Of a DNA stretch of 64,000 nt, positions 24,593 through 32,719 are shown piece after piece (positions within the stretch are counted from its first letter, which is position 1; each line of letters begins with the position of its first letter). This DNA is from a virus. Under the pieces are notes generated by a model. The model had not been told where the DNA came from and searched no databases. It saw only the letters and a list, made by a program, of their open reading frames with translations. The stretch is taken from the IMG/VR virus record IMGVR_UViG_3300037882_000456, positions 1-64,000 of that record; one strand, given 5' to 3'. Position numbers and translations under genes: made by a program.

Positions 24593-26896
24593 TTACACCC
24601 AGGTAGAGCCGTCATACTTCTTAATGCCCGACACCGTTACCCATGAGTTTCCATCCCATGACTTAACGGCCACGGCGGCTACAAAGGAGGAGCCGTTGTG
24701 GAACTTGATCGACACCTGACCGGGGATTCCATTCATGGATTCCGAAGTCTTGATCTTTGCCTGATCAGAAACTGGGATAGATACGGAGATTGTGATTGAC
24801 TCAGTGACCTTTGGACTTATCTGCTCGCTAACAGGAACGTCGATGTTTCCAATTGCTACCGAGGCTGATTCAACAGACTTTGGCTTTGCAGAGTCAGAAA
24901 CTGGAATGCTAGCCGCTACCACTGCGGCGTCTACGGCCTTCGGCCTTGAAGTATCGGATAGCGCGAGGCCTACAGTGGGTACGGCAAAAACTTCGGCAGT
25001 CTTTGGCTTCGCCGTATCCGTCACCGCGACGCTAACAGCGACCGTTATGGACTCAACGGCCTTAGGTGCCAGTCCATCTGAAACCGGAACAGCAGTCTCG
25101 CCCGTAGAAGCGTTAACCGACTCACTTACCTTGCCCAGCAGCGTGTCAGTTAGTGATACAGACGCGGGTGCGCTCAATAACTCAACGGCCTTGGGGCTGG
25201 CTGTATCCGTTAGAGAAATGGATACTTCAATCGTTGCAGAGTCTACCACCTTCGGCTTTGCTGCATCCGAAGTAGGAACAGCGGTTCCTGCACCAGTGTC
25301 TACACTAACAACATCTGCAATCTTTGGCTTAACAAGGTCGGAGACAGGAGCGTTAACCGTTATAGTTATCGATTCCGCTGCCTTCGGCTTTGCGCTGTCA
25401 GATAGAAGGATGGCGACTTCTGTGACAATTGACTCAGAAACCTTGGGCTTAATGGAGTCAGACAGGGATACGGCATTCTCAACGAGTACGGACTCAGCGA
25501 TCTTCGGCTTGGCGAGATCTGAAACCGCCGGTGCGTTTGCGATGGCTACAGATTCGACAACCTTAGGCTTTACATTATCTGCCAATGGCGAGTCGGCGGT
25601 GATCGTAATAGACTCTACGGACTTCGGCTTGGCACCATCGGAGATGTTAGTTCCCCCACCAAGTCCAGTGTCGGTGATGTAGGCGTTCCAGTTTGAGATC
25701 TCCCAGTAACCACCAACTCCATCTCCACGAAGATACAGCCTGACGTACCTTGCCTCGGCTGGCAGGGTGAAAGTTTCTGTCTCTACAACTGTCTGGGTTG
25801 GGGTAATGTTCCCATACCTAAGATCAAGGTAATTGATGTCCGTGGTGTTGGTGTACGAAACGTTGGCGTTCGTCGCTGACCACACACCAGTAAGAAGTGA
25901 AGTTAGGTTGTTTACATTCGAGCCATCGTTGCGATAGTCAGCCTGAACAACAAGGTTTCTTCCAAGACCATTGGTGTCAACAACGTAGCCCGCAAAGGCG
26001 GTCATTTCAGATGCTGATGTAAGAACTCCTAGCCTGTCATCGGGCTGGGTGTTCGAATACCATGTAGTTGTTGCATTAGAAGTGTGAACCCAATCGCTTT
26101 GACCTGGGCTTCCTAGCCACGGTGGAGGAAAGAACCTTGGCCCCTGGTTAGCGTACTCAACCGCCTTGGGCTTGATCGTATCAGAAACGCTGATACTTCT
26201 ATTGGCGGGCTGTAGCCTGAGTGCGATACCTGAGAAGTCCTTGGCGGTACCATAATCGCTAGCATACTCTGCGCTGCCGCCAGGAAGACTTGTGTGAAAA
26301 CCAACATCAAGGCAAACATTCGATGCCGCGCCGCCGCTGATTGTTGAAACGCGGTTGGCTGTCCAGCCAGTTGTGGGATTGTTCGTGTAACTTACCCAGT
26401 CGGAATCTGGCGCTTCTACTGCCAGGGCTACGAGGGCGGCGTCGCCGGTGTTGGCACCGGACCCTGAGTAAATACCGGCAAAGGTCGGATCGAATGAGCC
26501 GCTATTAGACTCGCTAGTTACTACCCCTACACCGGAGAAAACAAAATAGCGCATCGCCTTAGCGGTGATGGATGGAGAAAAGGTCGCTGTCAGGATGCCG
26601 ATATTTCCGGCGGCTGTAACTGTAGCGTACGCTATGTTAACTTGCGCGGAGTTGCCTGCCGAGGCATTGCCGTTCGCGCCGACGACATACGTCCAGGCGC
26701 TCAACGTCGCCAACCCCGAGCCAGATTGCGTTATGGCAATGGTTGGGGTTGACGCTGAGGCGTTGTCAGAAGACGTTGAAACAATTACTACGTCGCCAAT
26801 TGCCGATGGGGCATCCGTGCCAGCGCCATCCGATAAAGTAGTACCGGCAGCCTTAAGCGAAATTCCGCCCGAAACAAAAGTGTTTAGAATAGCCAT
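24593..26896 (-). CDS. Large virion protein with SD-xx-KPK repeats
   Basis: 767 aa. The N-terminal third is a beta-rich domain like tail-attached carbohydrate-binding proteins. After a first copy near residue 235, a tandem run from about residue 419 to 722 repeats a 20-24-aa unit, consensus SDxxKPKxxESxxxxxxxxx; sixteen copies in all. The last 35 residues (SWDGNSWVTVSGIKKYDGSTW) are a short module seen at fibre tips. The repeats probably form an extended rod that sets fibre length. Confidence 0.8.
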   Translation of the reverse strand: MAILNTFVSGGISLKAAGTTLSDGAGTDAPSAIGDVVIVSTSSDNASASTPTIAITQSGSGLATLSAWTYVVGANGNASAGNSAQVNIAYATVTAAGNIGILTATFSPSITAKAMRYFVFSGVGVVTSESNSGSFDPTFAGIYSGSGANTGDAALVALAVEAPDSDWVSYTNNPTTGWTANRVSTISGGAASNVCLDVGFHTSLPGGSAEYASDYGTAKDFSGIALRLQPANRSISVSDTIKPKAVEYANQGPRFFPPPWLGSPGQSDWVHTSNATTTWYSNTQPDDRLGVLTSASEMTAFAGYVVDTNGLGRNLVVQADYRNDGSNVNNLTSLLTGVWSATNANVSYTNTTDINYLDLRYGNITPTQTVVETETFTLPAEARYVRLYLRGDGVGGYWEISNWNAYITDTGLGGGTNISDGAKPKSVESITITADSPLADNVKPKVVESVAIANAPAVSDLAKPKIAESVLVENAVSLSDSIKPKVSESIVTEVAILLSDSAKPKAAESITITVNAPVSDLVKPKIADVVSVDTGAGTAVPTSDAAKPKVVDSATIEVSISLTDTASPKAVELLSAPASVSLTDTLLGKVSESVNASTGETAVPVSDGLAPKAVESITVAVSVAVTDTAKPKTAEVFAVPTVGLALSDTSRPKAVDAAVVAASIPVSDSAKPKSVESASVAIGNIDVPVSEQISPKVTESITISVSIPVSDQAKIKTSESMNGIPGQVSIKFHNGSSFVAAVAVKSWDGNSWVTVSGIKKYDGSTWV

Positions 26897-26915
26897 AACT
26901 TATAGGCTACTAGAC

Positions 26916-27305
26916 TTATGCTCCGACAGAGAACGTAATAGTTGCAGTTACAGTCCAAGTCTGACCGGCTGACTTTGTACCCAGAGCCTCAACCTTGCGG
27001 CAAAGCATTGTCGCGCCGGAAGCGGAGTTAAAGACTCCCCACTCGTTCCAAACGTAGTTTGCTTCGGCAGAGCCGAATACACTCTTGAACTGAGTTGCGC
27101 TTGCTGTGAGTGCGGTTGGGAAGGTTGCTTCCATAATTCTACGGAACTTGTTGGTTGCAGCCTGTAGGTCAACATAGGTTAGAGGGGTCGCATTGGTTGT
27201 GCTGTCACCGACGCCAATTCTTGCGTTCGCGTTGTTGAAAAACGTAACAGCCTCTCCAAGCACAGCCTTAGCCATGATATCTGAACCAGCATTAACTAGT
27301 GGCAT
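26916..27305 (-). CDS. Small virion/fibre-associated protein
   Basis: 129 aa, with AVTFFNNANARIGVGDST at the N-terminus and YVWNEWGVFNSASGATMLCRKVE before a beta-type C-terminus, a pattern found in phage tail-fibre accessory proteins. AGGAGGT precedes the ATG. It leads the block of fibre genes after four small proteins. Confidence 0.65.
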   Translation of the reverse strand: MPLVNAGSDIMAKAVLGEAVTFFNNANARIGVGDSTTNATPLTYVDLQAATNKFRRIMEATFPTALTASATQFKSVFGSAEANYVWNEWGVFNSASGATMLCRKVEALGTKSAGQTWTVTATITFSVGA

Positions 27306-27307
27306 TA

Positions 27308-27481
27308 CTAGACCTCCTTCCCATTTACAGTATGTTCTACTAGTATACCATCAACATAGGTAAGAACATGCTCTTCGTAAGGAGTTGCACCCTCGCCTAG
27401 TTCGTCGTAATCGTCAGAAATGTACTTCTTGAATTCGTACACCTCTTTTGCGATTCCAATCTTAGTCTCTTCGGTTTCCAT
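27308..27481 (-). CDS. Small acidic protein
   Basis: 57 aa, acidic, starting METEETKIGIAKEVYEF. The ATG at 27481 follows the TAA of the upstream gene within a few bases; an upstream in-frame extension lies over the neighbouring gene and is rejected. Function unknown. Confidence 0.6.
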   Translation of the reverse strand: METEETKIGIAKEVYEFKKYISDDYDELGEGATPYEEHVLTYVDGILVEHTVNGKEV

Positions 27482-27483
27482 TA

Positions 27484-27702
27484 TTATCCTGTCTGAATCC
27501 AAATATCGTTTGTGGCCGGTGCTAGCGGGGTGCCAGAAGATGGGCCAATGTAAACCTTTGTGCCTGTTGCTGCCATTCCTGTGCCGGTGCCCTTTTGCCA
27601 TCCAGTCTGCACTGCACCCGTGGCGACGACCTTGATCACCGCTGGGGCCGAGACTCTGATGACTGGCTTTGCCACCACGGAAACCTTAATAACATCAGCC
27701 AT
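27484..27702 (-). CDS. Small virion-associated protein
   Basis: 72 aa, Val/Ala/Thr-rich strands (KPVIRVSAPAVIKVVATG) and a C-terminus PATNDIWIQTG, typical of proteins beside fibre genes in actinophages. It overlaps the upstream gene by one base. Not recognised further. Confidence 0.6.
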   Translation of the reverse strand: MADVIKVSVVAKPVIRVSAPAVIKVVATGAVQTGWQKGTGTGMAATGTKVYIGPSSGTPLAPATNDIWIQTG

Positions 27703-28058
27703 TAGGAAGCATATCCCTTAGACACAACGATCTCGCCTTTGAGAATAACATCCTTCTCTGTTGCCGCGTTGGTCGTTAGAATGTCGAAGTAGTATGAGCC
27801 CACAGCCCACCCTGCGGTTGTAGCCGAGGGGACTGTTACTCCGATGGTGCCTCCGGTTAGCGGGGCTGTGTAGGACGCGTATGAGTTCGATGCATTGTTA
27901 ACACCTGGAACCGCAGTTCCGGTGTTATCCACAATACCGATGCGTACAGCCGTGAAGCCAGTAAAGTTTACCGGCGTGGCCTCTGTCTCATCCGTATAGA
28001 GGACTACAGAGAACTTAAGGGTCGCCCCTGTGCTGGCATATACGATAACGTCACTCAT
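27702..28058 (-). CDS. Ig/BppU-like virion protein
   Basis: 118 aa with an immunoglobulin-like strand pattern: ATLKFSVVLYTDETEATPVNFTG, then VRIGIVDNTG and SYYFDILTTNA, as in the N-terminal domain of baseplate upper proteins. The start overlaps the end of nrdJ by 4 bases, but a TATAAT -10 exactly 6 bases before the ATG offers a separate leaderless start. Confidence 0.65.
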   Translation of the reverse strand: MSDVIVYASTGATLKFSVVLYTDETEATPVNFTGFTAVRIGIVDNTGTAVPGVNNASNSYASYTAPLTGGTIGVTVPSATTAGWAVGSYYFDILTTNAATEKDVILKGEIVVSKGYAS

Positions 28059-30106
28059 ACTAGGATTATATCACTTTCTACCATCTCATCCACGGAACCC
28101 AGGCCTGGAATCTCACAGACATCGGTGGTGCAATACTTGTCGCCTTCTGCTTCCTTGCCATTGGCGTAGAGCAGCGAGTGATCAACCCTCTGCAACTTTC
28201 CGATGTACGACTCGTACTGCTCTTGTGTTATTTGGGTATAGGGCTGCTGCTTGTACACCCCGCCCATTGGCAGGAAGGAAACCGTCTTTAGTTTGCCTTC
28301 GTACATCTTTAGGACCGTGGCGATGTGCTTACCCTCGGTTTCAGGATCAAACGAGACGGTAACCGAAACGGAGTTGTCTGCCCAATAACGCTGAGTCTCA
28401 GAGGCTAGAGCAATCTTCTCGAAGATCGTAACCTCGCGCTCGCTGCGCTTGTTGTCAGAGTGAATCGGGAAGTACGCAACCTTTGTGTTAGCGGAAACGA
28501 GATCGTCCTCTACCGTGTACCCTGCGCCTTCAAGCGCGTGAACGATTGGCTCATCCTTAGAGAATCGGACGGCGCGGAGGAAGTATTCACCACCGGGCGT
28601 CCAGTGAACACCAGGGGAAGCGCCAGATAGCAGCGAGACAGTCCCAGACGGCTTCACAGTGGTCGTTTTAATTGACTCGCGGATTCCTAGCCATTCCGAA
28701 TACTTCTTGTCTAGAATCTGAACGTAGTCGTACCCCTCGTTAAACCACTCGCGCAGAGTTGTCAGCCCGTGAATATCGGAGAACTGAGAAATGCCAGTCA
28801 TTGAAGTTCCAATGCGGCGGTTGCGCTGAATGACAGCGTTCGTCTCGGGCCAGTGTGTCGGCAAGAGGGTGATCGACTTGGCGTAGAGGTACGCGAACTT
28901 TAGCGTGCGCTGCAAGTCCTCTGCGTCATCGATGTTGTTCAAATGGATCTCAACGAGGTTGCACAACTCGTATGACTCCAAGGTAATCTCAGCGCAAGGG
29001 TTCGTGCCCTTCGCGCGGGAATCCTTGTAGTTGGGAGGATCAACCATGCGACCATACTCCTGCGATGTGTCCAGCCACATAAAGCCCGGTTCGCCATTAT
29101 TCAGGATTCTCTCTGCTGCGTCCTCGTAGTTCGGGACAGAGTCCTTGTCTAGGCTGAGAGTGTTGTTAGACATCCAGCCCCAGCCTGTCTTGAAGTGATT
29201 GCGCTCAGGGAAAACCTCTTCGCTTTTCAAGTCGATGAAGTAGGTGTCTGCCGTAGAACCAAGGGCAATCGTAGCCGAGCGGCGAACGTTGCCAGCAACG
29301 ACACAGGTTCCAATGAGGTTCACCGTGTCAACGATTGCACGCGAGTCGAAACGCTCGCCTACACGACCACCGATAACCCTACGAAGATCTTCGTGCAACT
29401 TGTACAGGGGCTCCATGCCAGAAGAGGTTCCACCGAATCCGCGAATGGGCGCACCCGCTGGGCGGATCAAGGAGTAATCAAATTCCTGTGGGCGACCATC
29501 GGTACGAAGCAAAGAGTTCACCAGGAGGCGCACGCTCTCAGCCCAACCCTCACGAGAGTCAGGGATCACATAGGTCTGAACTTCACCCTCAGGCTTGCGA
29601 ATCGTAATGTTCTTGTTCTCGCCGCGAGTGTCGAAACCGACACCGATTCCGCACATGAGAGCATCTGCAACCCAGCCAAAGATAGCGCCAGGATCGTTGC
29701 GCGTCATATCGTCAGTGGAAATAAAAGAGCAGTTGTAGAGGGCAGCGGTCAGGCCACGCTCGTGTACCGCTTCGGTGCCAGTAACCCACAAGCCTCTTCC
29801 GGGCGGGGTCCACTTTAGGTTGAACATCCTGTCGAATGCTTCCTGCGCGCTAGCCTGCGCCTTCCTGTCGTTCCAGGGTAGTCGATTGGACTTACACCAG
29901 TCCTTTTGGATCGAGTACATTCCTTCGATCACTCGGCGGCACACCTCAGGCCACGTTTCCTTCGTTCCATCGGCCTTTACACGGGAATATGTCCTGATGA
30001 AGATCAGTTCTCCGACAGAGTTTCCTCCTGCGTCCGTATTGCCCCACGGTGTCTCGATTACCCCGTAAGGGGCCATAAATTCGTCAGAGAGTCTGAAAGT
30101 CAACAA
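28055..30106 (-). CDS. nrdJ: Adenosylcobalamin-dependent (class II) ribonucleotide reductase
   Basis: 683 aa. Reduces ribonucleotides to deoxyribonucleotides using vitamin B12. It has the monomeric class II layout: active-site block NPCAEITLESYELCNLVEI near residue 367 (Cys for radical transfer, Glu), ALYNCSF for the first redox Cys, and a C-terminal KYCTTDVCEIPG with the external Cys pair. Initiated at TTG 30106 with AAAGGAA upstream; a second TTG follows directly. It is the first gene of the minus arm, behind a promoter at 30191-30163 and a leader with a GCCCTG CGTA CAGGGC hairpin. With ThyX it supplies precursors for DNA synthesis. Confidence 0.95.
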   Translation of the reverse strand: MLTFRLSDEFMAPYGVIETPWGNTDAGGNSVGELIFIRTYSRVKADGTKETWPEVCRRVIEGMYSIQKDWCKSNRLPWNDRKAQASAQEAFDRMFNLKWTPPGRGLWVTGTEAVHERGLTAALYNCSFISTDDMTRNDPGAIFGWVADALMCGIGVGFDTRGENKNITIRKPEGEVQTYVIPDSREGWAESVRLLVNSLLRTDGRPQEFDYSLIRPAGAPIRGFGGTSSGMEPLYKLHEDLRRVIGGRVGERFDSRAIVDTVNLIGTCVVAGNVRRSATIALGSTADTYFIDLKSEEVFPERNHFKTGWGWMSNNTLSLDKDSVPNYEDAAERILNNGEPGFMWLDTSQEYGRMVDPPNYKDSRAKGTNPCAEITLESYELCNLVEIHLNNIDDAEDLQRTLKFAYLYAKSITLLPTHWPETNAVIQRNRRIGTSMTGISQFSDIHGLTTLREWFNEGYDYVQILDKKYSEWLGIRESIKTTTVKPSGTVSLLSGASPGVHWTPGGEYFLRAVRFSKDEPIVHALEGAGYTVEDDLVSANTKVAYFPIHSDNKRSEREVTIFEKIALASETQRYWADNSVSVTVSFDPETEGKHIATVLKMYEGKLKTVSFLPMGGVYKQQPYTQITQEQYESYIGKLQRVDHSLLYANGKEAEGDKYCTTDVCEIPGLGSVDEMVESDIILV
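28065..28070 (-). promoter_or_regulatory. -10 promoter inside the end of nrdJ
   Basis: Minus strand TGATATAAT followed by CCTAGT and ATG of the next gene. It separates fibre-gene transcription from nrdJ. Confidence 0.55.
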
Positions 30107-30125
30107 GTTGTCACGTTCCTTTTCT

Positions 30126-30141
30126 GCCCTGTACGCAGGGC
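30126..30141 (-). other. Leader hairpin upstream of nrdJ
   Basis: Perfect six-base-pair stem GCCCTG / CAGGGC with loop CGTA, about 20 bases before the nrdJ ribosome site. It could protect the mRNA 5' end or modulate translation. It is much too small to be a cobalamin riboswitch. Confidence 0.5.
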
Positions 30142-30162
30142 GACGGTAAGAGTAATGTAACC

Positions 30163-30191
30163 ATCATACCATCACTCTTTCCTGAGTGCAA
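30163..30191 (-). promoter_or_regulatory. Promoter of nrdJ (minus arm)
   Basis: Minus strand TTGCAC (30191-30186), 17-base spacer, TATGAT (30168-30163) preceded by TGG. Drives the left arm from the divergent region and gives an untranslated leader of roughly 50 bases. Confidence 0.7.
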
Positions 30192-30294
30192 GTAGTTCGT
30201 GCGTGGCGAAAGATGGCTGAATGTAACGATTGTGTAACGCCGCGGCGACGGCGGGCGGCCTGGAAAGAAGCATTCGAAAAGCAGCAATAAGGAC

Positions 30295-30323
30295 TTGACA
30301 TCGAGAAACCACTGTGCTACAAT
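30295..30323 (+). promoter_or_regulatory. Strong promoter of the rightward arm
   Basis: Consensus TTGACA (30295-30300), 17-base spacer ending in TGTGC, TACAAT (30318-30323). It starts plus-strand transcription from the divergent region towards 30453. Confidence 0.85.
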
Positions 30324-30340
30324 CTTCTTTATAAGAAGCA

Positions 30341-30379
30341 CTTAGGATCCTAAGGATCTAAACAAAGATCATAATGATC
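30341..30379. repeat. Palindromes in the divergent regulatory region
   Basis: CTTAGGATCCTAAG (30341-30354) is a perfect palindrome and GATCATAATGATC (30367-30379) a second; further AAGATC/AGGATC copies follow to 30410. All lie just downstream of the predicted start site of the rightward promoter, a position suited to operators or a structured leader. Otherwise 30107-30452 holds no gene. Confidence 0.55.
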
Positions 30380-30452
30380 TACTAGAATCAGATAGGATCT
30401 TACCATTAGATTACGAGTAAATACGCCAGACGTTCTCAGAGCCTTCAACACT

Positions 30453-30635
30453 GTGAAGGCAACTCTATCATGCCCTATGGACGAAGGTCAACTTGAACCG
30501 CGCGTCACATACGAGGATGATGTGGAGATCTACTGCCTCTCTTGCTCATGGAAGCAGACGCTGGGCCTTGATGCTGTCCACAACCTCGTCAACCTTGCCG
30601 ATGTGACCTCCGTCACGCCCTTGACTTCTGACTGA
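30453..30635 (+). CDS. Small zinc-ribbon-like protein
   Basis: 60 aa with CPMDEG near the N-terminus and YCLSCSW later, the pattern of small phage proteins with a Cys-based zinc site. The only standard start is GTG 30453, which lacks a clear ribosome site; the frame stays open upstream to an ATT at about 30408 that has AGGA nearby, so the N-terminus is uncertain. Confidence 0.6.
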   Translation: MKATLSCPMDEGQLEPRVTYEDDVEIYCLSCSWKQTLGLDAVHNLVNLADVTSVTPLTSD

Positions 30636-30649
30636 ATCCATGGTAGGAT
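30621..30649 (+). promoter_or_regulatory. Promoter of the secreted transglycosylase-like gene
   Basis: TTGACT (30621-30626), 17-base spacer ending in TGG, TAGGAT (30644-30649). The predicted start site gives a leader of about 27 bases holding AAGGGAGG before ATG 30683. Confidence 0.75.
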
Positions 30650-30682
30650 AGATCCCATGTTCCCAAACATAAGGGAGGTAAC

Positions 30683-31306
30683 ATGCGATATGAGAAAACT
30701 AGACAGGCATTCGTCACCATCACGGCCAGCGCACTTATTGCTGCTGGTCTTGTTAGTTTCGGGCCTGCGACGACAGCGACACCAGTTGAGCCAAACGCAC
30801 CGATCCAGTCCGTCAGGGCTGCGACACACGAGGGGCACCAAAGGGTTTCGCGTTCATCTACCCGCGTAGCACCGCCGCAAGTGAAGAAGAACATTGTGGT
30901 GAAAAAGAAGGCTGTGAAGCCTACTAAAAAGGTCGTCAAGAAGAAGAAGTCTATCAGCAAGTCGAGCGCAACCCACACGGCAAGCGGTAGGAAGATGACG
31001 ACAAGTTCTGCTGGCAACAGGGCGTTGGGTAAAAAGATGGCAGCATCCAGAGGTTGGACGGGCAGGCAGTGGTATTGCCTAGAAGATCTTTGGAGCCACG
31101 AGTCTCAGTGGTCTACTACGTCGGGTTCGACAAGTAAGGCCTATGGGATTCCTCAGGCACTTCCAGGTACGAAGATGGCTACAGCCGGATCAGACTGGAA
31201 GAGCAACCCTGCTACACAGATCAAGTGGGGCTTTAAGTACATCAGTGGCCGATACGGGACTCCTTGCGGAGCCTGGGGTCATTTCCAGTCACACGGCTGG
31301 TACTGA
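30683..31306 (+). CDS. Secreted transglycosylase-like protein
   Basis: 207 aa. Residues 1-32 form a signal peptide (RQAFVTITASALIAAGLVSFG). A Lys-rich, Pro-containing linker (KKNIVVKKKAVKPTKKVVKKKK) follows. The last 85 residues match the lysozyme-like fold of actinobacterial transglycosylases: WYCLEDLWSHESQWSTTSG with the catalytic-type Glu, AYGIPQALPGTKM, then WGFKYISGRYGTPCGAWGHF. AAGGGAGG precedes the ATG. Located at the start of the early arm, not with the endolysin, it may remodel the host wall from outside during infection. Confidence 0.8.
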   Translation: MRYEKTRQAFVTITASALIAAGLVSFGPATTATPVEPNAPIQSVRAATHEGHQRVSRSSTRVAPPQVKKNIVVKKKAVKPTKKVVKKKKSISKSSATHTASGRKMTTSSAGNRALGKKMAASRGWTGRQWYCLEDLWSHESQWSTTSGSTSKAYGIPQALPGTKMATAGSDWKSNPATQIKWGFKYISGRYGTPCGAWGHFQSHGWY

Positions 31307-31309
31307 TGC

Positions 31310-31315
31310 TATAAT
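31310..31315 (+). promoter_or_regulatory. Extended -10 promoter before the Ntn hydrolase gene
   Basis: TGCTATAAT with TATAAT at 31310-31315; no convincing -35. The short leader holds GAGAGGAAA before the TTG start at 31339. Confidence 0.6.
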
Positions 31316-31338
31316 CGTATAGACCGAGAGGAAATGCG

Positions 31339-31929
31339 TTGACCATCATTGTCGCCGTCGAACATAAGGACGGCGTAGTAGTTGCCTGCGACAGTCAAGT
31401 TACCGATACGGGAACGTCGTTCTTGATGCATAAGTCGCAGAAGAAGGTCGGCCACCGAGGTCCATACATTATCGGAACGGCAGGTCGTTTGCGTACTGGG
31501 CAAGTCCTATTGAACGCAGACGATCTGCCTGTTCCTGATGAGAACCTAAACGATGACGAACTTAACCGATTTATGATCACGAAGTTCGCGCACGCAGCAC
31601 AGGAAGCCATGAAGGATTCGGGAACCGAGCAGGTTCTTGATCACGAGCGCCTGCTGACTGAATCCGAATTGATCGTCTGTGTACAGGGCCGCTCCTACAT
31701 GATTGGTGAGGATTACTCTGTCATGCGCGCAGGAGACGAGTCGAAGGTAGCCAACGGTATTGCTATTGCTGGCTCTGGGTTCAAGTTTGCTCTTGGAGCC
31801 TACTACGCACTCTCCCTCCGCAATCGAAAGATGGATCCTGTTGAGGTTGCTACGACGATGGTTGAGGCTGCTTTACGCTGGGATCAGTATTGTGGCGGCG
31901 ACATTGAGGTTCACGAACAGCCGAAGTGA
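31339..31929 (+). CDS. HslV/proteasome-beta-like Ntn hydrolase
   Basis: 196 aa. The sequence after the initiator Met is TIIVAVEHKDGVVVACDSQV, which follows the N-terminal nucleophile pattern of HslV and 20S beta subunits: Thr1 once Met is removed, Asp at position 17 from that Thr, and Lys residues at 34/35 (one off the usual Lys33). AGSGFKFALGAYYAL further on matches the family GSG block, and the C-terminus (GGDIEVHE) aligns with the usual last strand. TTG start with GAGAGGAAATGCG. No chaperone ATPase is encoded nearby; it might act alone or with host factors. Confidence 0.8.
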   Translation: MTIIVAVEHKDGVVVACDSQVTDTGTSFLMHKSQKKVGHRGPYIIGTAGRLRTGQVLLNADDLPVPDENLNDDELNRFMITKFAHAAQEAMKDSGTEQVLDHERLLTESELIVCVQGRSYMIGEDYSVMRAGDESKVANGIAIAGSGFKFALGAYYALSLRNRKMDPVEVATTMVEAALRWDQYCGGDIEVHEQPK

Positions 31930-31930
31930 C

Positions 31931-31959
31931 TTGACAGATCTTTTTCTGTCGTGTACGAT
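31931..31959 (+). promoter_or_regulatory. Promoter with leaderless start
   Basis: TTGACA (31931-31936), 17-base spacer, TACGAT (31954-31959), then 6 bases and ATG 31966. Confidence 0.75.
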
Positions 31960-31965
31960 GGTCGC

Positions 31966-32373
31966 ATGAAACAATACTTCCTGATCACAGGTTCACGGGA
32001 CTGGCCGAACGATCCAGTCAGCGTGAAGATCATTACAGACAAACTTGACTCTCATCTGCGCTGGCATCCAGACACGGTGATGATTAACGGTCGGTGCCCA
32101 ACGGGTGTCGATCAGATCTGCTACGAGTGGGCCATTCTCAATAAGGTTGAACTGCTGACGTACCCTGCCGAGTGGGAGAAGTACGGGAAGGCAGCAGGCC
32201 CTAAGCGCAACATGGAGATGTTGCAAATGCTTATGTCCAAGAAGTCGTCCATTGTTTACGCGTTCTTCTACGGCGATCCTGCGACCTCTCGCGGTACTGC
32301 CAACATGGTTCGCGCCTGCCGAATGCAGGGAATCGAGCCAACAGAGAAGGTGCTACCTCGTGTACAAGTATAA
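31966..32373 (+). CDS. SLOG-like (DUF2493) nucleotide-binding protein
   Basis: 135 aa. The N-terminus KQYFLITGSRDWPNDP and later MINGRCPTGVDQICYEWA with PKRNMEML match the YspA/DUF2493 group of the SLOG superfamily, Rossmann-like proteins thought to bind nucleotides. ATG 31966 is chosen because it lies 6 bases after the -10; an ATG at 31951 overlaps that promoter. Its C-terminus overlaps the thermonuclease start. Confidence 0.8.
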   Translation: MKQYFLITGSRDWPNDPVSVKIITDKLDSHLRWHPDTVMINGRCPTGVDQICYEWAILNKVELLTYPAEWEKYGKAAGPKRNMEMLQMLMSKKSSIVYAFFYGDPATSRGTANMVRACRMQGIEPTEKVLPRVQV

Positions 32374-32719
32374 GGCTAAGTTAGTTAGAGTTGTAGATGG
32401 CGACACAATCATTCTAAACTTCGATCTGGGATTTCAGATCCATGTGGAGAAGCGAGTTCGACTGGCAGAGATTGACGCTGTTGAGCGCAAGGACGATCCC
32501 GAGCGACTCGCCACGATTGCTGTGCAAAAGTGGTTTGAGGGTACGAATAACGAGTGCTTCGTCTCAACAACCCTTGACAAGACTGACAAGTATGGTCGGG
32601 TGATTGGTGTTGTCACTCAGACGTACATCGGCAAGGACAATATCGCTGACCAACCGAACCTTAGTTACCATATGGTTGATCTTGGCTACGCCTCATTTAA
32701 GGATTACGGCATCGTCTGA
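32360..32719 (+). CDS. Thermonuclease-like (SNase) protein
   Basis: 119 aa. Matches the staphylococcal nuclease fold: KLVRVVDGDTIILNFDLGF, VRLAEIDAVE (catalytic-type Arg and Glu region), DKTDKYGRVIG, and a C-terminal VDLGYASF. Degrades or processes nucleic acid with Ca2+. GTG 32360 is chosen since the domain begins right there; it overlaps the previous gene by 14 bases. No signal peptide, so it acts inside the cell. Confidence 0.85.
   Translation: MYKYKAKLVRVVDGDTIILNFDLGFQIHVEKRVRLAEIDAVERKDDPERLATIAVQKWFEGTNNECFVSTTLDKTDKYGRVIGVVTQTYIGKDNIADQPNLSYHMVDLGYASFKDYGIV

Noticed and set aside
30107-30180. Cobalamin riboswitch before nrdJ
   Set aside because: The leader is only about 50 bases with a six-base-pair hairpin; a B12 riboswitch needs roughly 200 bases and several conserved stems.
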